Source: Aporrectodea caliginosa (Eukaryota > Annelida > Clitellata > Crassiclitellata > Lumbricidae). Taken from it: 64,000 bases of DNA. The notes beneath the pieces are model-generated. The model ran no database searches and was not told the DNA's origin. It was given only the letters and a program-made list of their open reading frames with translations. Every line of letters starts with the position of its first letter. Position 1 is the stretch's first letter. Location of the stretch: positions 422,501 to 486,500 of the forward strand of contig JACEVL010000520.1 in the NCBI GenBank assembly GCA_020284085.1. Direction: 5' to 3'. Below, in pieces: positions 1 through 11,699 of the stretch. The translations under genes were made by a program, and so were the position numbers.

Positions 1-420
1 TAGGCCTACTACAACAGCTTTTGACCACATCTGTATGGGAAGCTATTAATTACGTGTCGGGTACAGTACGGGTTATACCCGCTTCGGGACCGTAGACGAG
101 TACGGGTCGGGTACGGGTACGGGTAGCAGTCCTGTGTTACGGGTACGGGTCGGGTAGCAAAAATGCTCTACCCGCAGACCTCTACAACAGACCCAAATCA
201 GAAAGAAATAAAATCTCAGAGAAAACGAGCTTCTGCCGGATGCTAACGTCTTCAAAGAGGAAGAAGTTGCTCTGTGAACCGCGGTTCAGATGGAATCGCT
301 GTGTGGCGGTTAAGGTAACTGCGCTGGAACCGGCAGATGCCTATCAAACAGTGTGAAATGTAACTGTAAATGTTACACATACCCTGAAATTTTCAGGGTA
401 TGCGTATAGATATGTGAAAT
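1..420 (-). repeat. Partial copy of foldback repeat family
   Basis: Read on the opposite strand, this stretch matches the middle of the foldback element at 43.6-44.6 kb. Both share the ACCGCGGTTCACAGAG-like block, the AAACGAGC/GCTCGTTT block and the palindrome around CCTGAAATTTTCAGG, seen here at about 383-400. Bases 55-180 are a run of degenerate GGGTACGGGT-like units. The copy is cut by the window edge, so its left limit is unknown. No gene is seen in it. Confidence 0.6.
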
Positions 421-1490
421 AACAAAAATCCATCCATAATTTTAACATAACATTAATTATGTATTAGTCAATTATTAGTACAACACAGGGGAAGGATGTC
501 CAATACCAAATTGTGCTTGTCGTGCAGAGTCCTGCATGTTCATCTTGCACAACAGCGATTAGAAGGGCGCCTGTTAACCGATTTCAATTTCACTTCCATT
601 TCGAACTGTTTCTGAACCGATATCGAACAAAGCTGAAATTATTTTGTACTTTTGTACACACCTTGTCGCAGTTGTCACGTATAATTAGAAATTTTACAGA
701 GATGAAGAGACCAACGCTTGCAACAAGCAATTATTGTCTGCAGAGCATAAGCGTCAAATCTCTGGGAGCCTTGGGTGCGAATGCACCCAGAGAGAAAGTT
801 CAGTGGGTGTGTGGCACCCAGAAGAATTCGGACCTATTACTGCACAATAAATTTGCAAATGTCCTTAAATAAGACAGGCTACATACACGAATTTTCGAAC
901 ATGTAAGCAGTAAGGTTGCATATCAGTCACCGTCACGTGAGTTTCAAATACTTCTTCTAACCACGTAACCCTTGACAAGAAAACAATTTTCGTTCCTCAA
1001 AATGCCCTAAAACTCACGTATACGGCAATGTAGGAGATAAAAATGTCCCCGGTGTAGAACCCATGCACCCAGAGACAAAAGCAAAAGCCTATGCTGCAGA
1101 GTTTATATAATCAACAAACGGTTTAATTAAATTTCACGTTCATTGCACACAATGAAAGTTGACGTTTCATCGTTCCCACGCGATCCCAGGTGGCAAAAAA
1201 AAGAAACTCCGACTTTCATGCTTATCGAATCTTGCGAGCGATGATGTCTGATACAATAGGCATAATTGGAGACAGATGAATGCGATTCGCCTTCATCCGT
1301 TCGAGGCTCTGATCATACGGAGACTTGTGGATGATGTAGTTCTCGAGTATGAAATGGATATCTTTTTAATAAGAACCATATGTGAATTGCAATGTATACC
1401 ACACCCAAAACGGATTGGAAAACCAACGGAAGATATACTGTATGTAATAATATACTTATATTTTTCGTCTTGTATTTAATAAACACCACT
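421..1490. other. No gene recognised
   Basis: AT-rich sequence. Open frames at 513-872 and 1276-1479 have no recognisable domain, codon pattern or splice context and are treated as chance frames. Confidence 0.5.
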
Positions 1491-1499
1491 TTCTAACAA

Positions 1500-1640
1500 C
1501 CAAACATCAATCGATGGCGCTGAGCACTTGTGATTGAAGATTTGTTCAAGGTTCCTACGGAGTAACCGTCTCAGAGGAGGCTCAAACCCGTGCTCTTCGC
1601 GTTATAAGGTGAGCGCTCTAACCAGTCTGCTACTTTGTCC
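1500..1640 (-). repeat. tRNA-derived SINE, family 1
   Basis: On the minus strand it reads an A-box-like GTTAGAGCGCTC followed by a B-box-like GGGTTTGAGCC. The tail ends in a block (ATCGATTGATGTTTGG) shared with the copy at 7.6 kb. Boxes and tail are collinear in both copies, which supports a SINE rather than a tRNA gene. No tRNA cloverleaf with a matching acceptor stem was evident. Confidence 0.65.
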
Positions 1641-2168
1641 AACTATCGGCTAGGCCTATACCATGTCCTACCATAATATACCTTCTGCTGAAACGCCATC
1701 TTGTGAGAAGCTCAGTAGCAGCATCTGAGAATACCTTTGCTAAGATGTGCCTATCACATTCGTTCTCTCTTTCTTGCGACTTCATGGAATCAGCTTCATA
1801 GCCTGTATATAATATATGACCAATATAATTCATGACCTGTATAACAGTATAATATTATAGTGTGTCTCTTAGCATATAGTAAAAATATAGTTTTTCTATT
1901 TTACTCGCTCTCACCCCTCCAAGTTGTTAGGTTCATAGAAATAAAATTTTATAAAAAATTTCATTAAAATCGAATAATATTTAGAGGTGGCCCTCAAGCC
2001 CTGAAGTTTAGAAAATTTATGATACTTCGTACAATGGGAAGTATATAATGCTACGTTATAATTAATCGCCAGTTGTAGCACTAATCATTTGTATTGCTTA
2101 TCTAGCAAATTATCTACTATCTACCTGTATACATAGGGTTATATATATATAAGGTATATGTATATACC

Positions 2169-3361
2169 CTATATATAATTACGTGTGTTAAAATTAATGA
2201 ATAATTTCCCGGAATATGTTGCCATAAAAGTCTTTTCGCTGCAGTCCAGAAATTTACGTCGATGGTCGGAGACAACTTGAAGGAGGAATTCTAGTTGCTC
2301 CTCCCTGGCAGTCCACTTCTTAATGAGGGCCACGCCTCGCTTAGCCCTGTCATTGACGACTGCCAACCCGCTGATGATACGCAATTTCCCCGGAATGTTT
2401 CCTCTTCATCGCATTCAGACGAATCCATGGCAAGGAAAGTCTGAGGAAGGCCAACTATAGAAGAGTGTTTATCCCGCAGAACTATACTCCAGGCTTCCGG
2501 TGCCCATAATGCAGCAGATTTAACTTTTGGTCGCTTTGGTGGATGTCACTGGGTGATCCGGGGCTGGGTAGTCCATGGTGGCTAACATCAGTCTCTTCAT
2601 CTCCACAGACACTCTGGAATCAAAAAGAGCCAGTCCGACCAGCTCCTCAGAAAAGTACCATAGATGAAGTCCAAGCTTTTTGCTTGTTGTGCTGAAAATG
2701 GCTTCATGTGGGTATTTTAGGAGTTCAATCATGAGTCGGAAGTCATTTAGAGGTGCAACTCCGATTGCGGCAGTTATCCAGGTCTTGATTTGGATGATAA
2801 CTGCAAAAGTTGCCCGATCACGAATTCCTCTCTTCTCTGAAGCAGTCATTTGGAACTGGTCATGAAAGAGCCAGATTTTAATCGCATGTATAACCTTGAT
2901 CAACCATCTGGCACAATGCATGGTGCCTGGCACCTGCAAATGAACACATCATGCCTCCAACATCGCTTATATAGCAGAACTTCAGGGCCAGTAGATGCAC
3001 CACTTGTCCCTTCGAATGTTGCCCAAATCACTGGCTCTGCCATATGATGGTGACATGCCAAGAAGAGCAAATCTCTTCCAAGCCTCTGCTCTATGATCGC
3101 GTCAGCACCAGAAATGCCACCATCATTGTCAGCCTTTGGCAGGACAGTATTTGTGTCAAAGCACAACCCCGCAACACGATCCATAATTGCCCATTCCTCC
3201 AAAGACATGATGACGTCAGTAGCTTGGGCCTCGGTAGTTCCGGTTGGAAGTCTCGGAACACCGAGTAGCTGCTTCACTCCAACACCTGATATAAGAATTG
3301 GAAGACGATCGATATGCTCTGTGGAAGTTAGGTCTTCCATTAGCTTCCCATCAACTGTCAA
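2169..3361 (-). pseudogene. Broken transposase of family X
   Basis: Three overlapping minus-strand frames (3361-2900, 2939-2520, 2384-2169) give consecutive parts of one protein. The first has a GLCFDTN core and a later LLFLACHHHMAEP segment, resembling the RNase H-like core of cut-and-paste transposases (an Asp-containing strand, then a Cys/His-rich helix). The second contains LGLHLWYFSEELVGLALFDS. The last contains NDRAKRGVALI and EFLLQVVSDHRRKF. Similar blocks occur in uncharacterised repetitive transposase-like proteins of many invertebrates, recalled from general knowledge and not searched. Frame changes and stops show it is dead. The 21-kb copy preserves the same segments. Confidence 0.65.
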
Positions 3362-3646
3362 ATGTACACTGTACAGTTACAGTGAACTCTCATTTTTAGC
3401 TTGTTCGACTTGGTGGAATGAAGTTTGGTCATGGAGAAATGAATTGTACTCCTGCTAATATTCAAATCAGTAACGTTCTGCCAATGGCTAGATGCAACTT
3501 CACTGACAATGAAGGTGGCACTTCTGGATGAGACGCTGGTTTTGTCAAGTGCTAGACATTGTGTTTAGCCGTTCTCTCTTTGGGGATGGGCCATCGCCCG
3601 AAGCACAAAAAGGATGGTAATCTTCCTTCTCTTCTGGAGTACTAGG

Positions 3647-3703
<57 letters not shown>

Positions 3704-3725
3704 GGATGATGATAATGATGATGAA
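3647..3725. repeat. (TGA)n microsatellite
   Basis: Near-perfect TGA triplet run with a few interruptions at its right end. It lies inside family X copy 1 and is missing from the other copy, which is truncated before this point. Confidence 0.95.
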
Positions 3726-3987
3726 GTACTAGCCTGCTTCGCTCCTTCTTTAGATTGAAATTGGCAAATTAATAGGACAATCTGTCCCTCTCTTAATGAT
3801 TCGAACTATGTAGCATAATAATAAACAATAGGCCGACATGGCTAAAACTTTGACATCAAAGGGCCACCTCTAAATGTTATCCGATTTCCACCAAATGTTT
3901 TGTAAAATTGTTTTTTCGTGAACCTAACAACTTGAAATGGTGAGAGATTAAAAATTTAAACTTTCATTGTTAAGAGACACCCTAGTG

Positions 3988-5565
3988 CAGGGGTTCTTAA
4001 ACTTTTTAGAAGCAGGGACCGGCTGTGCATTTATGATGTTGTTGGCGGACCACCAGTTAGAAATGCAAAATTTTATCTGACAATCGAATCCAAGATAAAG
4101 GGAAATTAGAGGAATGAGTCCATATTTTATCTTAATATTTTATTGAAATTATTCTAAGAGCGAAATAATGCGAAATAGTGACTAAATCAATAAACTGCTT
4201 TTACAAATATATGTAATTACACATGTTCTTGTTATTCATTGTTAAATATAACAATAAATATCAGAATGTATTTATTATAGTTAAAGGAAGCGTTCAAGTT
4301 TTTATAAATAATAACTAGTAATTTTATTACACGAGAAGGCTTACTCCTATCTAAAAGTAGCAAGCCTAATTACTGAAAGTTTAATTAAATTAAACTTGAC
4401 TAAACTTACAGCAAATGGAGTCAAGCAAGTCATGGCTAAATTACAGAGTTCTCCATATTCCTAAAGAAACATTGATCCAGAATGCAGCCAACGATCCAGT
4501 CTTTTCAAATATAGCATTTAAACCTTTATCTATTGGCAACTGTGTCATTGGAAAGAGGTACCAATGATATCAAATTTGATGCAGACTCTCCAATCATTTC
4601 ACGGCATATTTCTTTTGCACATGGAATAATGAGGTCTTCTCCAACAGTGAAAGGCTTCTTTGACCTTGCAATGAGAAAAGAAGCGAAGAAAGATGCCCGC
4701 AATGCAGAAACATTAACTTTAGTGGTCTTTAACATCTGTTTCTGTTGATCTTTTATTTCGTCACGCTTTCTTTTGAAAAATCAATAGGCTTATCTTTGTA
4801 TGCGGGATGTGCTGAATTCAGATGGCGAAGAAGTTTTGATGGCTTCATGGCATCATTACTAAGTGTAACTCCACAGATTACACACAGTGGTTTTGGGCTG
4901 TTTTCATCTCCGGAAGAAACAAATCCATATTTTAAATATTCTTGATCGTATTTTCTATTAAACAAACGATGTTTCTTGGCTTTTTTTAAAGAGATCCTTC
5001 CCGTACATTATCATCGTTTTCTTGTGTGCTGTCACTGTCCGTGTCTGAGTTGCGGCGCTTTGCTGTTGTTTCATTACTTTTAAAGAAACTGTCCAAAGAG
5101 ACTTGATGTGCTTTGCTCATTGTTTCTCTTATTTTTTAAATTTAAAACTAAGATTTCTAGAACTTTATTTCGTGTTTAAATTTGTCTTATTGCAAATAAA
5201 CAAAAATATTCATACGCTAGCGTTTTCTTAATTATCGCTCAATTCCATCAACAAAGAACAAATATCTGGCGTACGAATGGTTGTGTTCAGTTGGTGACAG
5301 TTTCAATCGCTAGGTGATCGAAGTCCATATGCCTAGCGATCACGGTGTGGCGATAATGGGAACTTTAGATCTAGAATCTAGATTGATTTATTGCAAATAA
5401 CGTTAAATAATAATTTCATTCTATAAATTTTTTAACTTAAAAAATATATCTATAATTATCTGTATTTTCCAGGAATAAGTTGATCAAATTTTTATTTTTA
5501 GGGATTGTTTCGCGGACCGGCGACGACCGGCGCCGATCCGCGGACCACCACTTTAAGAACCACTG
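3988..5565 (-). mobile_element. hAT transposon, internally deleted, with 8-bp TSD
   Basis: It starts CAGGGGTTCTTAAACTT and ends (reverse complement) CAGTGGTTCTTAAAGTG, which are short terminal inverted repeats of hAT type. The 8-bp target duplication CCCTAGTG flanks it exactly (3980-3987 and 5566-5573). The 8-bp length is the hAT superfamily hallmark. Inside is the N-terminal part of a hAT transposase on the minus strand; the catalytic part and C-terminal dimerisation domain are not seen. At 1578 bp it is an internally deleted, non-autonomous copy. It inserted into the outer edge of family X copy 1, so it is the younger of the two. Confidence 0.92.
4526..4980 (-). pseudogene. hAT transposase N-terminal fragment (BED zinc finger)
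   Basis: The frame 4965-4753 contains CVICG followed by LLRHLNSAH. This Cys-x2-Cys ... His-x4-His arrangement is typical of BED-type zinc fingers in hAT (ZBED5/SCAND3-like) transposases. The next frame, 4735-4526, has VSALRASFFASFLIARSKK and EDLIIPCAKEICREM, the region that follows the finger in this family. A frame change separates the two and the rest of the protein is absent. It is a transposon remnant, not a host gene. Confidence 0.85.
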
Positions 5566-5649
5566 CCCTAGTGTATAGCTTATAGACATGTTCTATATAG
5601 GCCTACGTGTTGATGATGCAGAATTATTTATTCAAGAGAATAGACTCGG

Positions 5650-5945
5650 ACGGACACTGAAACACAATATAATATACAATTATACATGTACATGCAGATG
5701 CACACAAGGACGGACAGAGAAAGACTGAATAAATAAAGACAGACATACATACAGACAGACATACAGGCAGTCAGAAAAAGATAGATTTTAAATACAGACG
5801 GACAGACAGACACACTACCTACGGAGGACAGATGGACGGACGGACAGATTGTAAATACAGATGGAGAGAGAGCTAGAGAGAGAGAGACAGAGACAGAGAC
5901 AACAGAGACAGAGACAGACAGACAGAGAACCATAGAGAAAGAAAG
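5650..5945. repeat. CAGA/GACA-rich low-complexity tract
   Basis: Degenerate GACAGACA and GAGAGACAGA units, almost free of T on the plus strand. Frames on the minus strand (SVSVSVSL-like peptides) are by-products of the repeat. Confidence 0.9.
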
Positions 5946-6157
5946 AGAGAGATGTTCGTCATAATGATAACTATGCTCAAGACAGAAATGTCATCCAATG
6001 TGTATTCGTGATTATTCGTCGATTCGTGACAGAGAAATGAACCTGTTTGTCTGCGATTATTTGTGCGCTTGAGCGAACACAACAAACCAAATAAGACCAA
6101 CCACTCTTCACGCAATTCATGCACGCATCCATGGATCCACCCACGCATCAATCCATC

Positions 6158-6425
6158 CATCTCCAATCATCCATCCATCCATCATCCATCCGTCCATCCA
6201 TCCATCCATCCATCCATTTCCGTCCGTCCGTCATCCATCTATCCATCCATCCATCCATCCACCCATCCATCCATCTTACATCATCCACCCATCCATCTAT
6301 CTATCCATTCACCCATCCATGCACCGAGATCCATCATTCCATCCATCCACAAATCCATCCATCCATCCTCCATCCATCATACCATCCATCCATCATACCA
6401 TCCATCCATCCATCATTCCATGCAT
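6158..6425. repeat. (ATCC)n microsatellite, degenerate
   Basis: A run of CATCCATC units with interruptions. The His/Pro/Ser-rich frames across it are translation artefacts of the tetranucleotide. Confidence 0.95.
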
Positions 6426-6664
6426 GCATAAATTCATCTAGCCGTTGAAAATTTCCACTGAATACTAAAGAGCAGAATCCATAAAATGTCAGCCGAAAAA
6501 GTTCATCAGCCTCCGGCAAATGAAACCCAGTGATGTCGTATCGACTGAAAACTCAGCTCCTATCGTCCAACTGATGACTCTCATCTGTCCTGAAATGAAC
6601 CGAAGCGTGGCACCATGTACTATGGCCTCCGAAATTAACATTTTCTGTATGTCAGCATGGTATG

Positions 6665-7390
6665 TTGAGATGTTTCTTACGTAACATTGCTTCGGATTTG
6701 CATCGCATTACGTCTCTGCGAAAGACAAAAATACGAGACGGTGATACGACAGATTTTCCGATACGAATTGGAATGTTGGACCAAACGAAAGCAAGACGAG
6801 ACAAGAATTCTTACAGAAGAAATGAGTTGGCTGTCGAAGATCACAGGGATTTCGAGACTCCAGAAAATAGGATACGATGACATAAAGCTATCATTAGGTA
6901 TTCACACAACTAACTCTGCTAGACAAAGTTGTTCAACGAAGACTCCGATTGTTTGGACATGCAGAGAGAATGTCGGTTGATCGAATCAGGATATTTTCCG
7001 ACCACCTTATCATCAGTATTACTTTACTTTAGGGTGACCCTTGTTAGCGGGGCTTAGGCCCTTTTAGGACTCCCCTTTGAACCAATATCATCATTGTTTA
7101 TCATCGTTACTGTCAATTACTTTGTTCAACTGGTTTCAATAAAAAGCGTGGTTATGGTAAAAAAAAATACCATACAGTGCACTGCATGCAGGATTCGAAG
7201 GAAAAAGTAACAAAGGCAGACCAAGACTACCTGAGATAGATAATGTAAATGAGTATAATAACATCACTTGGACTAACACTAAGAGGAGCATTGGACTCGA
7301 CAAATGCCCGAGGACAATGGAGATCATTTATTTATAACAATCGCCGCCAAATGGCTGGCGACAGGAATTGATGATGATGATGACGACGAC
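6665..7390 (+). mobile_element. LINE ORF2 C-terminal remnant (RTE-like), split
   Basis: The plus-strand peptide 6687-6980 includes RKQDETRILTEEMSWLSKI and ISRLQKIGYDDI. After an interruption, 7187-7360 gives the KGRPR ... DNVNE and RGQWRSF blocks across frames. These are the usual last blocks of endonuclease/reverse-transcriptase ORF2 proteins of RTE-type LINEs. The end runs into GAATTGATGATGATGATGAC, a microsatellite-like 3' tail. Frames are broken and the upstream RT core is missing, so this is a 5'-truncated dead copy. Confidence 0.7.
7012..7165 (+). repeat. LINE 3'-UTR-like insert inside the RTE remnant
   Basis: It contains GGTGACCCTTGTTAGCGGGG and CCCTTTTAGGACTCCCC. The same layout (GGTGTCCCTACTTAGCGGGA, then CCCTTTAGGGCCTCC) occurs at the 3' end of the LINE at 62.3 kb. 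It separates two halves of the RTE-like coding remnant, so it was probably inserted later. Confidence 0.5.
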
Positions 7391-7604
7391 AATGATGACA
7401 TATCTGTTATTACATACATACATCACTTCGCTTTGTGATCGGCCGATACATGGTGTGGCCTATTGAAAGTACCTCAAAGTATTTGAAAGTCTTTAAAATA
7501 CTGTAGAAAGTACTTAGGCCTACGCATTAATTCCTTACAAGTGCAACTGCAGAACAGAAAGCCTAATTACTAACTAAATACAAAGGAACTGACATAAGCT
7601 GTGA

Positions 7605-7800
7605 CCACCACAAGTGTGGCACACGGTAGCCGCTTGGTTAGAGCGCTCGTCTTTTAACGCGGAAAGTACGGGGTTCGAGCCCCTCTGAGATGGGATCTTG
7701 AACAAGTGTTTGACTCACAATTTCTCAGCCCATCGATTGATACTTGGCCATTAGATAGTGGCGCTTAATGACCGTGTACCGATAATAGAGACCCTGAATT
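7605..7800 (+). repeat. tRNA-derived SINE, family 1 (tRNA-Lys-like head)
   Basis: A-box TAGCCGCTTGGTTAGAGCGC and B-box GGTTCGAGCCC lie at tRNA-like spacing. Between them, CGTCTTTTAACGCG could be an anticodon arm with UUU, hence Lys-like. A non-tRNA body follows (CCATCGATTGATACTTGG ... AGTGGCGCTTAATGACC), shared with the copy at 1.5 kb. The extended shared tail marks it as a SINE rather than a working tRNA gene. Confidence 0.75.
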
Positions 7801-8051
7801 GGGGTCAAAGTCGGTTGCGCTGCAATCTTACTGTTCCCTTGTCGACTATATTACTTTCCGTGCGGTTGGTTCTAAGTCCGGAGCTGCATTGCTGACACTG
7901 GGATATCAATTACTACTGAAAGAACCCGGTTAGCGAGGAAATAGCGCCGTCTCTTCATACAACAGCCTATGAGGCTCAGAGCGAGTCCTATCTTTTTCAG
8001 ATTCGGATCCATAACGGCGGTTCCTGTCGGATCAGTTTACACCACCGATGT

Positions 8052-8312
8052 CAAGGCCGTATTTAGGGGGGTGTTTTGGGTGTTTAAACACCCCCGAAAT
8101 AAAATAATGTATATTATAAATATTGCATTTACTAAATATATACGGTGTAAGAACTAAGAGCACTCATGAGAACTTAGATGATGCAGCTCTACAGTGCTTT
8201 GAGAGTACACAGCGTTCCTTCAAACCCCTTATAGACGGTTGACTTGGTTGCTTGTCGGCTTGTTCAAGAACGAGTAAACACCCCCCGAAACAAAATCCTG
8301 GCTACGCCCTTG
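8052..8312. mobile_element. hAT MITE, 261 bp, 8-bp TSD
   Basis: It starts CAAGGCCGTATTTAGGG and ends (reverse complement) CAAGGGCGTAGCCAGG, imperfect terminal inverted repeats. The 8-bp duplication ACCGATGT flanks it exactly at 8044-8051 and 8313-8320. A second inverted block, TAAACACCCCCGAAA, lies just inside each end. There is no coding content. Confidence 0.9.
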
Positions 8313-8361
8313 ACCGATGTCATGGATTAACCAGCCTTTAGAGCCGCTTAGAATCCCAACA

Positions 8362-8724
8362 AGGGGTCGTCCATTAATTATGTCACACAAATAGGGGGAG
8401 GGGTTTGGAAAAGTTTGACAGTTGTTGACAGGGGAGGGGTTTGGTCCAAGTTGACGTCAACAAATTGTTTGTTGAATAAATGGAAAAAATATGGTAAATG
8501 ACTAAAAAATGTCTAAAAACGGTCATCGGAGTTCAAATCTCTAAAAAAAAGGTCAATGAGAAAAAAGTCAATCTTTCTACGCTGCCCGTAGGGGGTGAGG
8601 GAGGGTTCTGGGATTGTTGACATAATTTGTTTGGGGGTCCGTCAATGTTTGACAGTTGTTGACAAGAGGGAGGGAGGGGTCAAAAAGGCCTAAAATTTGT
8701 TGACGTAATTAATGGACGACCCCT
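8362..8724. mobile_element. MITE with GGGGTCGTCCATTAATTA termini
   Basis: The left end AGGGGTCGTCCATTAATTA is mirrored on the right by TAATTAATGGACGACCCCT. Inner blocks such as GACAGTTGTTGACA occur near both ends. No unambiguous target duplication is seen, so the superfamily is left open. Non-coding. Confidence 0.85.
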
Positions 8725-9450
8725 AAGAGTTGACTTGTAAGTGTAAATGTATACGTTTTTCTTTCGTTTTTCTAGCGCCCGTACGGTTTCGACTCAGCTC
8801 ATTTTTCAATGAATTGATCGGGTGAGATCCTTCACTATGGGTGCTCGTTTGAATGGGTCTCACACCATTCAAGGTCCTGGTGTAACGGACCGTGGTAACA
8901 TCACTGGTCTGAAGAGCAGTAGGAAGCAGGATCGCTTCTCGCAACCCTCCCAAAGGTCCAGTCAGCCTATCATTCGCGTTGATAAAATGAGATGTAGGAC
9001 GTGATGGACGCCTTGCATGGCTGCCATATACAGTTAAATTCGACTCCTGTAATAACTTGTTATCATCCGTTCATACTAATTTGTAACCATACTGTGTTTG
9101 TTGGTTTGAATTGATAAAGAATATGATAATTATTATTATGATTATTAAATAAGCCACCGTCGGTAAGCGAACCGTACGTGGGACGTACGTTTTAACCGAA
9201 GTATAGCTAACCAAGGCAGAATAAGTATTGATTTCCTCGGATCTAGATCTAATTTTTTGTCTGAGTTCTGACTAATTAAACCGTGCTCACCGCAGAAGGG
9301 CTTAATTCGGCGCCAAGCGCAAAGACTGGCATTAATAATTCCACAGAACTATTCCTGTTCGCCGCTGGGCTCGAATTTATCCGACCATGCAATAAGACAT
9401 TCATCCCGACATTGCCTGATTGCCATTACGTGCTGCTAACGGCTGGCTTA
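8725..9450. other. No gene recognised
   Basis: Mixed sequence. Small frames at 8723-8953, 8822-9004 and 9283-9537 show no domain or conserved context. Confidence 0.5.
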
Positions 9451-9454
9451 TTAT

Positions 9455-9720
9455 TACAGAGACACACACAGACACACAGACAGATGAACGGACAGATACA
9501 CAGGCACACAGAAAGACACACACAGACAAACAGGTAGACGGACATACAAACGGACGAACAGACACACACAGACTGTCAGAGATAGACAGACAGACAGACG
9601 GACGGACGGACGGACAGACACACAGAAAGACACACACAGGCATACAGACAGACACATAGCTAAAGAGACAGATAAACAGACAGACATACAGACAAACAGG
9701 CACAAAGATATACAGGTTGA
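9455..9720. repeat. CACAGACA/GACGGACA tetranucleotide tract
   Basis: Long degenerate run of ACAGACACACAGACAG units. The Cys/Val/Ser-rich minus-strand frames are artefacts of the tract. Confidence 0.95.
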
Positions 9721-9834
9721 CGCACAGAACTAAATACCAGTAGTCATACAATCTGACATGCATCAGGACTCTCATACATACAAGCAGACAAGTATGTATG
9801 TCTGAGCACTTGTTATAGCGCCCCTTCAAGATTT

Positions 9835-10020
9835 CTACTCAGAGGCACTCCCGACTACAGCGCGGACACTGAATCGGAGTTTCACGCCGAAGCGCATAAG
9901 CAATTGCGAGTTAAGGACTTGCCCAGGGTCCCTACGCCACGGCTTGAGGTGGATTCGAACCCGCAACCCTCCGGCTGCAAGGAACCGAACATACCCCAAT
10001 ACCACCGCGCCCCACAAAGT
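9835..10020 (-). repeat. tRNA-derived SINE, family 2
   Basis: On the minus strand it begins GTGGGGCGCGGTGGTATTGG and has the B-box GGGTTCGAATCC about 50 bases later. It ends near AAGGGGCGCTATAAC. It lies between two tetranucleotide tracts. The body differs from SINE family 1. Confidence 0.7.
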
Positions 10021-10189
10021 AGACAGAGAGACGGACTCTCAGATTGATAGAAGCAGACAGAAACAAAGACGAAGACGCGGATGGACACACTTAGACAGAC
10101 AGGCATAATCAAACAGACAAGGACAGATTGAAAAGACAGATAAAAGAATGGCAGAAGAATGATGGAAAATACGTGGGATAAATTGAAAA

Positions 10190-11125
10190 GAGTTAGAAGG
10201 AATGAGCGATGTAAGGAACGAAGAAAAGAAGGAACGAAGGTAAGAAGGAACGAAGGAATGAAGGAATGAATGAAGGAATGAAGGAAGGAAGGAACGAAGG
10301 AATGAAAGGAAAGAAGGAAAGAAGGAACGAAGGAAAGAAGGAACGAAGGAATGAAGGTCGAAGGAAAACGAACGAAGGAATGAAGGAAGGACGGAAAGGA
10401 AGGAAGGAATGAAGGAAGGAAGGAACGAAGGAATGAAGGAGGGAAGGAAAGAAGAGAATGAAGGAAGGAAGGCTTGAATGAAGGAACGAAGGAATGGAAG
10501 GAATGAAGGAACAGAAGGAACAGAAGGAATGAAGGAAGAGAAGGAACGAAGGAATGAAGGAACGAAGGAACGAAGGAATGAAGGAACGAAGGAAAGAAGG
10601 AACGAAGGAAAGAAGGAACGAAGGAAAGAAGGAACGAAGGAATGAAGGAAGGAAGGAAGGAATGAAGGAAGGAAAGGAAGGTTGGAAGGAATGAAGGAAC
10701 GAAGGAATGAAGGAACGATGGAACGATGGAACGAAGGAACGAAGGAATGAAGGAACGAAGGAACGAAAAAATGAAGAAATGAAGGAACGAAGGAATGAAG
10801 GAAAGAAGGAATGAAGGAACGAAGGAATGAAGGAACGAAGGAAAGAAGGAACGAAGGAACGAAGGAATGAAGGAATGAAGGAATGAAGGAACGAAGGAAC
10901 GATGGAACGAAGGAAACAAGGAACGAAGGAATGAAGGAACGAAGGAATGAAGGAACGAATTGGCGAAGGAACGAAGGAACGAAGGAATGAAGGAATGAAG
11001 GAATGAATTTAACGAAGGAACGTTGGAACGAAGGAAAGAAGGAACGAAGGAATGAAGGGTGAAGGAATGAAGGAACGAAGGAAAGAAGGAACGAATGAAT
11101 GAAGGAACGAAGGAAAAGACTAAGT
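10190..11125. repeat. GGAACGAAGGAATGAA satellite-like tract
   Basis: About 0.93 kb of GAAGGAAC/GAAGGAAT units on the plus strand. Because the unit keeps one minus-strand frame open it yields a 439-codon Phe/Ser/Pro frame (FVPSFLRSF-like). That frame is periodic and composition-driven, so it is not called as a gene. Confidence 0.95.
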
Positions 11126-11427
11126 GCATGATTGAATGTTTGTTTATTACTTGGAGCACATCAGGTGGAAACAGACAATGGGTCGATAAAACGCCCACCA
11201 TGCAGGCGGATGGAGAGAGACAGGATGACAGACAAGAAGATCAAGGGACAGACACTTGAGACCATAAAAGAACAGCTTGACCTTAATTTCCAAGGAAATA
11301 AAGTCAGGCACATAGAGACGTACAAACAGACGGAGAGAGACAGACATCCAGGCGCACATGCACGCATCAACACAGCGGCAGACGCGTAACAAAGACATAA
11401 ACAGGAATACACTGCAGACTCACTCGG

Positions 11428-11695
11428 ATAGCTATCAGACAGACAGATAGACAGACAGACAGACAGACAGATAGATAGACAGACAGACAGACAGATAGAC
11501 GGACAAGCAGAAGGACAGACAGATAGATAGATAGATAGATAGATAGACAGACATACAGACAGACTGATAGACAGAGAGGAGACAGACAGATATAGACAGA
11601 TAGATAAACAAAGAGACAGTTGGACAGTGAGATAGACAGATAGACAGGCAAACAGATAGACAGACAGACAGACAGGCAGGCAAAGATAGAGATAG
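11428..11695. repeat. CAGA/GATA tetranucleotide tract
   Basis: Runs of GACAGACAGATAGATA. All frames across it, in both directions, are repetitive Leu/Ser/Cys/Val peptides and are discarded. Confidence 0.95.
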
Positions 11696-11699
11696 GTCT

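Larger units (their letters stand above)
1862..3985 (-). mobile_element. DNA transposon, family X, copy 1 (degenerate)
   Basis: The left end begins around GTGTCTCTTAGCATA. The right end, reverse-complemented from about 3985, begins GGGTGTCTCTTAACA. Both continue for about 150 bases with shared blocks, such as AAGTTGTTAGGTTCA and AGAGGTGGCCCT, so these are long imperfect terminal inverted repeats. The interior codes for a broken transposase on the minus strand. A hAT element is inserted at the very right end. A second copy lies at 21.08 kb. The superfamily is not certain, and no clear target duplication was found. Confidence 0.75.

Noticed and set aside
513..872. 119-codon plus-strand frame
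   Set aside because: No domain, and its composition is not gene-like; I could not support it as a gene.
7605..7690. Candidate tRNA-Lys gene
   Set aside because: A and B boxes are good, but the acceptor stem does not close convincingly and the downstream body is shared with another SINE copy.
9882..11201. 439-codon minus-strand frame rich in Phe, Ser and Pro
   Set aside because: It follows the GGAACGAAGGAATGAA repeat exactly; the periodic peptide is forced by the unit length and composition, and its ends read into a SINE.
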